From UBA8337 sp963932545 (GTDB lineage Bacteria > Pseudomonadota > Alphaproteobacteria > RS24), in contig CAWVRH010000005.1 in the NCBI GenBank assembly GCA_963932545.1, forward strand, positions 49,128-113,127: a stretch of 64,000 bases of DNA, written 5' to 3'. The position numbers were made by a program, and so were the translations under genes. Shown piece after piece: positions 36,106 through 44,147 of the stretch (within the stretch, counting starts at the first letter, position 1; every line of letters begins with the position of its first letter). The notes under the pieces were generated by a model, which searched no databases, was not told the origin of the DNA, and saw nothing but the letters and a program-made list of their open reading frames with translations.

Positions 36106-36873
36106 CTATTTATTGGTAGATGAACCCACCAGCTTTACATAGAGCCCACGCGGCAGCAGATTGATGGCGCGCAACAGATAGCTAAACCGCTTAGGAAACG
36201 AGATATGCGTCTTGCCTTTAGCCAATCCATTGGCGATCCGGCGAGCGGCATCTTCAGCCTCGATAATAAAAGGCATGGGAAATGGGTTCACGTCAGTTGC
36301 TGGCGTTTTAACAAAGCCGGGCGCCACCATCGACACATGCACGCCCGAGGCTTTTAAATCCATCGCCATCGACTCGCCCAAGTTAAACAAAGCCGCTTTT
36401 GAGGCGCCGTAAGCGGCTGAGGTTGGCAAGCCGCCGTATCCTGCCACCGAAGACACCAGCGAAATATGACCCTGCCCACGCGAAACCATTAAAGGCATCA
36501 GCGCCGCCAGCCCGTTGACCGTGCCGGTTAAATTAACCTCAAAGGTGCGATCGAATATCTCGGCATCAAAATCTGGAAACGCCGTCGGTAAATAAATCCC
36601 GGCATTTATTATCCCCAAGGCTATCGGCCCCAGTTTTTTCTCAATCTTTGTTGCCGTGGCCGCCATCGCCTCGCGGTCGGTCACATCGCAAACAAAGGCG
36701 GTGATGTTATCTTGGCCCTTCGCAATCTTCGCCAAATCGGCTTTGCGTCGAGCCGAGATAGCCACCTGCCAGCCACGTGAGGCCAATTCCAGCGCTAAAG
36801 CGGCACCAATGCCCGACGATGCGCCCGTAATCCAAGCGCACCCATCTTGAGGGGTTACAATTTTGAGGCTCAT
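36106..36873 (-). CDS. Short-chain dehydrogenase/reductase
   Basis: 255 residues of classical SDR type. The NAD(P) motif is ITGASSGIGAALALELAS, followed by NAG (INAGIYL), the catalytic Ser region (LVSSVAGYGG) and the YGASKA active-site YxxxK. The RRK after the second strand suggests NADPH preference. The substrate is unknown. It is the last gene of the minus-strand group chrR-like, DUF6134-like, SDR, and converges on cfa. Confidence 0.88.
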   Translation of the reverse strand: MSLKIVTPQDGCAWITGASSGIGAALALELASRGWQVAISARRKADLAKIAKGQDNITAFVCDVTDREAMAATATKIEKKLGPIALGIINAGIYLPTAFPDFDAEIFDRTFEVNLTGTVNGLAALMPLMVSRGQGHISLVSSVAGYGGLPTSAAYGASKAALFNLGESMAMDLKASGVHVSMVAPGFVKTPATDVNPFPMPFIIEAEDAARRIANGLAKGKTHISFPKRFSYLLRAINLLPRGLYVKLVGSSTNK

Positions 36874-36897
36874 ACGAAATCCGCCATGGTTAGAGTA

Positions 36898-37614
36898 TTA
36901 GGGGCGCGCCCATTCACTGCGCGGTGGTAAGGCGCTTATGTCCACCGAGTTAATTACCAATACGTTGCCGCCGCGTGAGAATTCAGTGCGAACCCATTGG
37001 CCGGCATCTGAGTACCAAATATCAATCGCTAATTTGCCTAAAAGCTGAAACCGCGTGGCTTCTAGGCTACCCGTAGGCAAAACCAGCGTTTCGCGTCCTA
37101 TTTCTTTCACTTCCGCCTCCAGCACACGCGCATCTTGGGTGGAAACAAAGCGGGTTGCGTGAATGAAATTGGGGTTGAAATAAGTCGTCGGCATAATGGG
37201 GGCGTCAATGGCACCCTCATATTTCGTGCCGCTGCCAACCAGAGTAGAACCTTGGCGTTGTAAATTCGCAAACTCAGGGTCGCCATTGTTATCGGTCTTG
37301 GAAACGATGGATTGAACCTTGCCATCGCGCCAAATCTCGCGGTTCTGATGCACATAGCGGAACAAGGTTATGGGGCCGAATTTAAAATCAATTTCAATGT
37401 GGACATCAACAATCAGATTGCCAGTCTCGTCGCGGCTGAAGTCAAACACTTGAAAGCCATGCCGCTTGCCCTTGCGGGTCACTTCATAGGCCAATTGGTT
37501 ATTTTCAGGGATGCCGCCAAGCCAATTTGTCGATGTCTGATTTCCAAAAGCCATGGCTGGCGCTTGTAAGGACAACAGCAAAACCAACCCTAGAAAAAAC
37601 GCTCTAGCGGACAA
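36898..37614 (-). CDS. DUF6134-like secreted protein
   Basis: About 238 residues from a TTG at 37614; the start is uncertain because the frame stays open upstream within the ChrR-like gene. From this start, a hydrophobic signal peptide (AFFLGLVLLLSLQ) ends at APAMA. The mature part is rich in beta strands with FKFGPITLFRYVHQNREIW and a conserved-looking WVRTEFSRGGN near the end. The family is often found beside lipid-modifying genes and may bind a lipid in the periplasm; this is a guess. It overlaps the ChrR-like gene by 11 bp. Confidence 0.6.
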   Translation of the reverse strand: MSARAFFLGLVLLLSLQAPAMAFGNQTSTNWLGGIPENNQLAYEVTRKGKRHGFQVFDFSRDETGNLIVDVHIEIDFKFGPITLFRYVHQNREIWRDGKVQSIVSKTDNNGDPEFANLQRQGSTLVGSGTKYEGAIDAPIMPTTYFNPNFIHATRFVSTQDARVLEAEVKEIGRETLVLPTGSLEATRFQLLGKLAIDIWYSDAGQWVRTEFSRGGNVLVINSVDISALPPRSEWARP

Positions 37615-38263
37615 AAAAGTCTCGAGCCATACGCCCGATTGTATCGGTGAAGCGCAAGGCGCCATCGGTAACGGCCAAGCAGATGCAGTCTTCATCCCCT
37701 TCGGCCCTAGGGCGGTGTTGCACGTCATGGTCGGCCACGGCTAATTCGCCACGCTGATACACACGTTCGCCATCGCGAAACGCGCCGCGCAAGACCAAAG
37801 TCGCTTCCATACCATGATGGGTATGACGCGGGGCCGCTTTGCCGGGTTTGATTTTCAATAGTTTTACGGTCTCGCCCGTATCGCCAATCGGCAATTCCAT
37901 ATGGCGCACACCCGGATAGGCAAAGCGCCAGCGCTCTTGTTCAATCGGCTTGGTTAGGAAGGCGCGCAAAGGGGCTGGCAAATCAGCATTCAGCTGATTT
38001 GTTTCGATTGAAACCTCTGGTGTTTCTGGCTCATCCAAGCGCGCCATTAACTGGTCAAGCGCATCCTCATTCATCGAGGCAGGCTCGGCTTCTTCTAGCA
38101 GAGCGCCGTTAATTTTCTCCAGCGTCGCCACATCTTGGCGGGCTTCTGGAGACAGCGTAAGATAGCTGGCCATCAGCACGGACATGCCATGCCCCAGCTC
38201 GCCGCTTACATATTGGGCCGTGAGGGCATCTAGGCCCGAGGAAACTTCAGTTTGTGCTATCAA
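37604..38263 (-). CDS. ChrR-like cupin protein with degenerate anti-sigma domain
   Basis: 219 residues from a TTG at 38263 with AGAGAAG upstream. The C-terminal cupin domain (about 105-200) matches ChrR, and its metal ligands are kept: H147, H149, E153 and H183. These have the same spacing as ligands 141, 143, 147 and 177 of Rhodobacter sphaeroides ChrR. The N-terminal anti-sigma domain keeps the overall pattern (LMASYLTLSPEAR) but the zinc ligands are replaced by Tyr34, Ser38 and Ala41, and there is no Cys before residue 193. No ECF sigma gene is adjacent; the gene upstream is cysK, divergent. It probably no longer acts as a zinc-dependent anti-sigma factor. Confidence 0.85.
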   Translation of the reverse strand: MIAQTEVSSGLDALTAQYVSGELGHGMSVLMASYLTLSPEARQDVATLEKINGALLEEAEPASMNEDALDQLMARLDEPETPEVSIETNQLNADLPAPLRAFLTKPIEQERWRFAYPGVRHMELPIGDTGETVKLLKIKPGKAAPRHTHHGMEATLVLRGAFRDGERVYQRGELAVADHDVQHRPRAEGDEDCICLAVTDGALRFTDTIGRMARDFFVR

Positions 38264-38297
38264 AATCTTCTCTTTACGCTTCTATTACGCCACCATT

Positions 38298-38354
38298 ATG
38301 ACTATATACGATATAGGTCATCGTTTGGATTAGACCAATAAGTATTTAGTCTAA
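38298..38354. promoter_or_regulatory. Two inverted repeats in the chrR-like/cysK divergent region
   Basis: An imperfect palindrome at 38298-38321 pairs ATGACTATAT with ATATAGGTCAT around ACG. A second inverted repeat, TTAGAC at 38330-38335 and GTCTAA at 38349-38354, follows. Both lie in the 135-bp gap between the divergent genes and may bind a regulator of either. The rest of the gap contains the AAGGAG ribosome-binding site of cysK. Confidence 0.5.
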
Positions 38355-38398
38355 GCCCCCTCACCAAGTGCTGTCGGCGTTCAGTTAAGGAGATTTTA

Positions 38399-39397
38399 AT
38401 GCAGTTTCACTCAGGCATGATAGAAGCCATCGGAAACACCCCCCTTATCCAGCTCAAAAAAGCGTCGGCCGAAACCGGCTGCATGATTTTGGGCAAAGCC
38501 GAATTTATGAACCCCGGACAATCGGTCAAAGACCGCGCTGCGCTTTACATTATTCGGGAAGCCGAAAAATCCGGCGCCTTAAAGCCCGGCGGCACAATTG
38601 TCGAGGGCACGGCTGGCAACACTGGCATTGGTATTGCTTTGGTGGCCAATGCCTTGGGCTATAAATCGGTGATTGTGATACCAGAGACACAGGCGGAAGA
38701 AAAAAAAGATATGCTGCGTTTGGCCGGAGCCGAACTCATCCAAGTGCCCGCAGCTCCCTATGCCAATGACGACAATTACATCAAATATTCAGGCCGTCTG
38801 GCCGCCGAGCTGAACGAGAAACACGAAGCGGGCGCCATTTGGGCTAATCAATTCGATAATGTCGCCAATCGACTGGCGCATATTGAGACCACGGGGCCCG
38901 AAATTTGGGCGCAAACCGAGGGCAAAGTCGACGGCTTTACCTGCGCTATCGGCACGGGCGGCACTTTGGCCGGCACGGGAATTTACTTAAAACAACAAAA
39001 TGAAAACATTCGCATTGCCGCCGCCGACCCAATGGGCGCCAATATGTATCATTGGATTAAAAACGGCGAATTGCGAAGCGAAGGCACCTCGATTACCGAA
39101 GGCATTGGCCAAGGTCGCGTGACCGCAAATCTGGTCGATGCCCCGATTGACGACGCCTATCAAATCTCGGATGCCGAAGCCCTGCCGATTGTCTTTGATC
39201 TTTTGCAAAACGAAGGTCTGGTATTGGGCGGCTCCAGCGGCATCAATATTGCGGGCGCTATGCGGATGGCCGAAGACTTGGGTCCAGGTCACACGATTGT
39301 CACCATTTTATGCGACTATGGCACGCGCTATCAATCGAAACTGTTCAATCCTGAGTTCTTAAAACAGCAAGGTCTGCCCTGCCCCGATTGGCTGTAG
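38399..39397 (+). CDS. cysK: Cysteine synthase A (O-acetylserine sulfhydrylase)
   Basis: 332 residues. The PLP lysine lies in NPGQSVKDRAALYI, the substrate loop is EGTAGNTGIGIA, and the phosphate-binding loop is CAIGTGGTLAGTG. It makes cysteine from O-acetylserine and sulfide. A strong AAGGAG precedes the ATG. The metC-like gene 5 kb downstream is also in sulfur amino-acid metabolism, but they are not linked in an operon. Confidence 0.93.
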   Translation: MQFHSGMIEAIGNTPLIQLKKASAETGCMILGKAEFMNPGQSVKDRAALYIIREAEKSGALKPGGTIVEGTAGNTGIGIALVANALGYKSVIVIPETQAEEKKDMLRLAGAELIQVPAAPYANDDNYIKYSGRLAAELNEKHEAGAIWANQFDNVANRLAHIETTGPEIWAQTEGKVDGFTCAIGTGGTLAGTGIYLKQQNENIRIAAADPMGANMYHWIKNGELRSEGTSITEGIGQGRVTANLVDAPIDDAYQISDAEALPIVFDLLQNEGLVLGGSSGINIAGAMRMAEDLGPGHTIVTILCDYGTRYQSKLFNPEFLKQQGLPCPDWL

Positions 39398-39406
39398 GCG
39401 AGACGC

Positions 39407-39943
39407 ATGCCTAGTTTTCAAACTGTTGTTACCCATTTGTCGATGGAGGCGCCGTTTCGCGACCTGGATTCTCTCGATAGTTTGGTGCAACAGACCCCCG
39501 CTTGGCCAGAAGGCGTCCGCTTTTTGCGTGTCGAGGGCATTCAACTAGATGCCTATCGCGAGATATACGACAAAGTGGGACGGCAATGGCATTGGGTCAA
39601 TCGGCGATATTTAAACGACCATCAATTGGCGGCGCTGGTGCATCACCCCGCCACCGAGATTTATTTGCTCAGCGAAAATAATCGGACGATTGGTTTTGTG
39701 GAGCTAAATTTCAAATTCTTTCCGCAAGTCGAGATTGTTTTTATTGGTCTGATTGAAGGCCAAATGGGCAAAGGCTTTGGCCCCCTGATGGTGCGCCAAG
39801 TGCTAGAAATTATTCAGGCGCGCGAAGCCAAACGCATCATCATTCAAACCTGCACGCTCGACCACCCTGCCGCCTTGCGGCTTTACCAGCAAGCAGGCTT
39901 TAGCGCTTACAACCGCAACCAAGTTGAGATTTTAGACGAATAA
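39407..39943 (+). CDS. GNAT-family N-acetyltransferase
   Basis: 178 residues, starting 9 bp after cysK on the same strand. The C-terminal half shows a GNAT core: VEIVFIGLIEGQMGKGFGPLMV for the acetyl-CoA site and LDHPAALRLYQQAGF for motif B. The N-terminal 60 residues are not recognisable. The substrate is unknown, but cotranscription with cysK is likely. Confidence 0.75.
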   Translation: MPSFQTVVTHLSMEAPFRDLDSLDSLVQQTPAWPEGVRFLRVEGIQLDAYREIYDKVGRQWHWVNRRYLNDHQLAALVHHPATEIYLLSENNRTIGFVELNFKFFPQVEIVFIGLIEGQMGKGFGPLMVRQVLEIIQAREAKRIIIQTCTLDHPAALRLYQQAGFSAYNRNQVEILDE

Positions 39944-39953
39944 TCGCGCCAGC

Positions 39954-40694
39954 TTAATGCGAGAGGACTTGGCTTAAGAACATTTTCGTCCGCTCATTTT
40001 GCGGATTGGAGAAAAACGCTTCTGGCTCGTTTTCTTCAACAATCTCGCCCTCATCCATAAAAATCACCCGATCGGCGACTTGGCGCGCAAACCCCATCTC
40101 ATGGGTCACGCACAGCATGGTCATGCCGTCTTCGGCCAGCTCTACCATGACGTCGAGCACTTCCTTAATCATCTCGGGGTCAAGCGCCGAGGTCGGCTCA
40201 TCGAACAGCATAATGTCTGGGTTCATGCACAAGGCGCGCGCAATGGCCACGCGCTGTTGCTGGCCGCCAGACAATTGCCCGGGATATTTATCCGCTTGGT
40301 CGGGGATGCGCACACGCTCCAAAAACTGGCGCGCCAGAGCTTCGGCTTCTTGCTTGGATTTTTGCTTCACCCACATTGGCGCCAAAGTGCAGTTTTCCAG
40401 CACGCTCATATGCGGAAATAAATTGAACTGCTGAAACACCATGCCAACGTTTGAGCGGATGCTTTCGAGGTTTTTCAACGACCCATCGAGCGAGACGCCC
40501 TCCACTTCAATGGTTCCTTCTTGGTGTTGCTCTAGCCGATTGAGACACCGTATAAGCGTCGACTTTCCGCTTCCCGAAGGTCCGCAGATGACAATTTTTT
40601 CGCCAGCCGCGACCTGCAAGTTAATGTCGCGCAGCACATGAAATGTGCCGAACCATTTGTTCATATCAGAAATGCGAATTACTGGATCAGTCAT
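39954..40694 (-). CDS. aapP: General L-amino acid ABC transporter ATP-binding protein AapP
   Basis: 246 residues from ATG 40694; a longer reading would overlap the permease gene. Walker A is CGPSGSGKSTLIRC, the signature LSGGQQQRVAIARAL, Walker B IMLFDEPTSALD and the H-loop LCVTHEMGFARQVAD. It is the ATPase for the AapQM permease pair, in the order aapJ-aapQ-aapM-aapP. Family resemblance to GlnQ is close, but the operon makes AapP or BztD the better name. Confidence 0.9.
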   Translation of the reverse strand: MTDPVIRISDMNKWFGTFHVLRDINLQVAAGEKIVICGPSGSGKSTLIRCLNRLEQHQEGTIEVEGVSLDGSLKNLESIRSNVGMVFQQFNLFPHMSVLENCTLAPMWVKQKSKQEAEALARQFLERVRIPDQADKYPGQLSGGQQQRVAIARALCMNPDIMLFDEPTSALDPEMIKEVLDVMVELAEDGMTMLCVTHEMGFARQVADRVIFMDEGEIVEENEPEAFFSNPQNERTKMFLSQVLSH

Positions 40695-40708
40695 AGCTCT
40701 ACCTAGCT

Positions 40709-41824
40709 CTATTGGTTGGGGTCGGTGGACAGATGTTTTTCCATAAAAATGGAATAGCGCGACATCGCGAAACAAAACACCCAAAACACGAAAGCAGCAA
40801 ATACATAGCCCGTGATATGGGTTTCCGGCGTCGCCCAACTGCTGTCGGTAAAGTGCAATTGCACAATGCCCAGCAAATCAAACAGGCCGACGATAAGCAC
40901 CAAAGTGGTGTCTTTAAACAAACCGATGAACGTGTTCACAATGCCCGGAATAACCAGCTTCAAGGCTTGCGGCAAAATAATCAACCGCGTGGTTTTCCAA
41001 TACCCAAAACCCAAAGCGGCGGCCGCTTCATATTGGCCTTTAGGAATGGCTTGCAAGCCCCCACGCACCACCTCGGCCATATAGGCAGAAGCGAAAAGCG
41101 CCACGCCAATGAGGCAGCGCATCAATTTGTCGAAGTTTACCCCGTCGGGCAAAAACAACGGCAACATGACGCTGGCCATAAACAAAACGGTGATCAGCGG
41201 CACGCCGCGAAAAATCTCGATAAAGCCAACACATAAAGCCCGCACGATCGGCAATTCGGAGCGCCGCCCTAGCGCCAGCAAAATACCCAAGGGTAGCGAG
41301 CCGACAATCCCCGTCACCGCCACCACAAGCGTCACTAAAAGGCCGCCCCAATCACTGGTCTCGACCGGCGCCAAGCCAAAGCTGCCGCCGGTTAGCATGA
41401 AGAAAGAGAACAGCGGATAAAAGCCGAGCATAAATATAACATTGGCGCGTTTGAAACCAACTTTGGGCATCAATAAAGGAACCAAGCCGAGGAGCCCCAA
41501 AGCAAACACCCAGTCAACGCGCCAGCGTTCCATCTCAGGATAACGGCCATAAATGAACTGCCCCAATTTGGCATCAATAAACGGCCAGCACGCGCCTTGC
41601 ACTTGCTTGAGGCAGGCATTGCGGTCTTCGCCGCTAAAGCTCGCATCGACAATCGCCCAGCCGAAAACCACGCCGAGGATGTAGATAACCAGTCCCACGC
41701 AAATGAGCGTCAGGGCGCTGTCGAATTTCGTGGCGAATAGGTTTTCGCGCGCCCAACCGACAAAGCCAACCGTATTGGCAGGTGCGGGTCTGGCGGGGGT
41801 CGGGATCCAAGTTTTCGCGCTCAT
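40709..41824 (-). CDS. aapM: General L-amino acid ABC transporter permease AapM
   Basis: 371 residues with about eight hydrophobic segments. The permease domain of the His/Glu/Gln/Arg type occupies the last ~200 residues, with the EAA-like loop around EVVRGGLQAIPKGQYEAAAALG. The N-terminus carries the large extra region typical of AapM/BztC. Its start overlaps the aapQ stop by 4 nt (ATGA). Substrates in related bacteria are most L-amino acids. Confidence 0.9.
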   Translation of the reverse strand: MSAKTWIPTPARPAPANTVGFVGWARENLFATKFDSALTLICVGLVIYILGVVFGWAIVDASFSGEDRNACLKQVQGACWPFIDAKLGQFIYGRYPEMERWRVDWVFALGLLGLVPLLMPKVGFKRANVIFMLGFYPLFSFFMLTGGSFGLAPVETSDWGGLLVTLVVAVTGIVGSLPLGILLALGRRSELPIVRALCVGFIEIFRGVPLITVLFMASVMLPLFLPDGVNFDKLMRCLIGVALFASAYMAEVVRGGLQAIPKGQYEAAAALGFGYWKTTRLIILPQALKLVIPGIVNTFIGLFKDTTLVLIVGLFDLLGIVQLHFTDSSWATPETHITGYVFAAFVFWVFCFAMSRYSIFMEKHLSTDPNQ

Positions 41825-42969
41825 GTAGCGTTCCCCACAAAGGCCATGCGCTGGTTATAGCGGTTCATTGCCCATGACGTGAACAAGCTTAGGCTCAGAT
41901 AAATCATCATGGTGACGAAAATAATTTCAACCGCTTGGCCAACTTGCGACAGCGTGGTGCCTGCCAGAACCGAGACAATATCCGGATACGCAATCGCCAC
42001 CGCTAACGAAGAGTTTTTGGTCAGGTTTAAATACTGGCTGGTTAGGGGCGGAATGATAACGCGCAAGGCTTGGGGAATAACCACCAAACGCAAGGCCACA
42101 CTCTCCGGCAAGCCAAGTGCCGCTGAGGCCTCGCGCTGGCCTTTGTCGACCGAGTTAATGCCGGCGCGAACAATCTCGGCAATGAAAGCTGCCGTATATA
42201 AGCTCAAGGCCAAAAGCAGCGCCACGAACTCGGGGATGACCGTCAGCCCCCCGCGAAAGTTAAAGCCCTTGAGCTGCGGCACATCCAACGCGAAAGGCAC
42301 ACCCGCCATCAGGGCAGCAGTGCCGAATAGAGCCAGTGTCAAAACCAATAAAGGACGCCAAACCTGCGTCGGTTGACCCGTGGATGATTTGGCCTTCAAA
42401 GCCCGACGGCGCAACCAAAAGAATCCTGCGGCCAGCCCCAGCAGCCCCAAGCCATACCAAATCGCGCCCGCCCCGGCCTCGAGCCAAGGCACCACGATGC
42501 CGCGATTGCTAATGAACATCGCATCGCCCACAGACAAGGCTTGGCGCGGCGATGGCAGATTTCGAAGCACGCCAAAATACCAAAACATGATTTGCAGCAG
42601 CAACGGCACATTGCGGAAAATCTCGATATAGACCATCGCGATTTTGGAGATTAGCCAATTGCGCGACAGTCGCGCGACACCAAGCGAGAAGCCCAGCATA
42701 GTGGCAAAGATAATACCCAAACCCGAAACTAGCAGCGTGTTCAGCAGCCCAATGACGACGACACGGCCAAAGCTATCATCCTCTGTGTAGTCGATTAGGG
42801 TCTGGTTAATCCCAAAGCCTGCCCGTTCAGACAAAAACCCAAAACCGGAGTTAATGTTCTGGCGTTCCAAATTGGTTTGCACATTTCCAACCAGCCAAAC
42901 CATGCCCGCCACCACAGCGACCAACACCAAGGCTTGCAAAACGGCGTCGCGATGCAACCAAGAGCGCAT
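41821..42969 (-). CDS. aapQ: General L-amino acid ABC transporter permease AapQ
   Basis: 382 residues from ATG 42969; a longer frame reaching 43050 would overlap the aapJ end, and the shorter start fits the family. The EAA loop is EIVRAGINSVDKGQREASAALG near residue 280. A large periplasmic loop separates the early helices from the permease core, as in AapQ/BztB. It heterodimerises with AapM. No strong Shine-Dalgarno sequence precedes the chosen start, so this point is uncertain. Confidence 0.87.
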   Translation of the reverse strand: MRSWLHRDAVLQALVLVAVVAGMVWLVGNVQTNLERQNINSGFGFLSERAGFGINQTLIDYTEDDSFGRVVVIGLLNTLLVSGLGIIFATMLGFSLGVARLSRNWLISKIAMVYIEIFRNVPLLLQIMFWYFGVLRNLPSPRQALSVGDAMFISNRGIVVPWLEAGAGAIWYGLGLLGLAAGFFWLRRRALKAKSSTGQPTQVWRPLLVLTLALFGTAALMAGVPFALDVPQLKGFNFRGGLTVIPEFVALLLALSLYTAAFIAEIVRAGINSVDKGQREASAALGLPESVALRLVVIPQALRVIIPPLTSQYLNLTKNSSLAVAIAYPDIVSVLAGTTLSQVGQAVEIIFVTMMIYLSLSLFTSWAMNRYNQRMAFVGNAT

Positions 42970-43007
42970 CCATTTAAGAGTGAATAGGTTTTGGATAACG
43001 AGCCTCG

Positions 43008-44042
43008 TTAACGAATGGGCGGAGCGTATTGCAAGCCGCCCTTGGTCCAAAGGGCATTGACCCCGCGTTGGATACCAAGCGGCGTTTTGACGCCAACATT
43101 GCGTTCAAAAATCTCGCCATAATTGCCCACCGCGCGGATGATGTTGACCGCCCATTGTTTCGACAAGCCTAGGTTGGCGCCAAAGCTACCATCTAGCCCC
43201 ATCAGGCGCCGGATGGACGGATTTCTCGAGCGTTTCATCTTGGCAAGGTTTTTCGACGTCACGCCAAATTCTTCCGCCGCCACGGTCGCATAATGCGTCC
43301 AGCGCACGAGGTCATTCCAAGACGAGTCACCTTGGCGCACCAAGGGCCCAAGCGGTTCTTTAGAAATAATCTCAGGCAGCACAATATGCCCCTTGGGTTG
43401 CGATAGCTTCAGCTTTTGCGCATAAAGCGCCGAATGGTCGGTTGTATAGGCATCGCAGCGGCCCGAGTTATAGGCTGCAATAGATTCATCGGCTTTTTCA
43501 AAAGCCACGATTTCATACTGCATGCCATTCGAGCGGAAATAATCGGCTGCGTTCAGCTCCGTCGTCGTCCCCTGATTGGTGCATAAGGTTGCCCCATCCA
43601 GCTCCAGCGCGCTTGTCACGCCCAGATCCGCACGAACCATAAAGCCTTGTCCGTCGTAATAATTGACCACCGGAAAATCGACGCCCAGCGCCGTATCGCG
43701 GTGCATCGACCAAGTGGTATTGCGCGCGATAATATCGACTTCGCCAGATTGAATGGCAGTGAAGCGCTCTTTGGCCGAAAGCGGCGTGAACTTTACTTTG
43801 CTTGGGTCATTAAAAATGGCCGCCGCGATGGCTTTGCAAAAATCCACATCGATGCCGGTCCAATTACCGCGATTGTCTGGCGTTGAAAAGCCAGGCAACC
43901 CCTGCGATACGCCACATTTGAGATGACCGCGCTTTTGCACAATCTCCAGCGTTTTACCCGCCGCTTGCACAGAAGTCATGGCCAGCAAATTAGCCGCCGC
44001 CAGAACCATAAAGCCGACACAAAGTTTACGGAACATTTGCAT
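43008..44042 (-). CDS. aapJ: General L-amino acid ABC transporter substrate-binding protein AapJ
   Basis: 344 residues from ATG 44042, which has AAGGA 8 nt upstream; a TTG 6 nt earlier is also in frame. A signal peptide ends at VQA near residue 27. The mature protein is a cluster 3 solute-binding protein with GHLKCGVSQGLPGFS, GIDVDFCKAIAAAIF and DIIARNTTWSMHRD. It delivers amino acids to AapQMP. First gene of the operon. Confidence 0.92.
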   Translation of the reverse strand: MQMFRKLCVGFMVLAAANLLAMTSVQAAGKTLEIVQKRGHLKCGVSQGLPGFSTPDNRGNWTGIDVDFCKAIAAAIFNDPSKVKFTPLSAKERFTAIQSGEVDIIARNTTWSMHRDTALGVDFPVVNYYDGQGFMVRADLGVTSALELDGATLCTNQGTTTELNAADYFRSNGMQYEIVAFEKADESIAAYNSGRCDAYTTDHSALYAQKLKLSQPKGHIVLPEIISKEPLGPLVRQGDSSWNDLVRWTHYATVAAEEFGVTSKNLAKMKRSRNPSIRRLMGLDGSFGANLGLSKQWAVNIIRAVGNYGEIFERNVGVKTPLGIQRGVNALWTKGGLQYAPPIR

Positions 44043-44081
44043 AATCAATTTCCTTAAAGAATACTCGGAGAAGACATCTCA

Positions 44082-44113
44082 CTCGTATAAATTTGGTCTC
44101 TCGTATAAGTTTG
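44082..44113. repeat. Direct repeat CTCGTATAARTTTG upstream of the metC-like gene
   Basis: Two 14-bp copies differing at one base start at 44082 and 44100, so they are 18 bp apart. They lie in the 105-bp gap between the divergent aapJ and metC-like genes and might be an operator for either. Confidence 0.6.
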
Positions 44114-44147
44114 AACAAATGTAACACTAATCGCGCGAAAGAAAACA

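Noticed and set aside
44049..44147. SAM-II type riboswitch before the metC-like gene
   Set aside because: The leader is only about 100 bp and no matching pseudoknot could be drawn by eye; only a direct repeat is visible.
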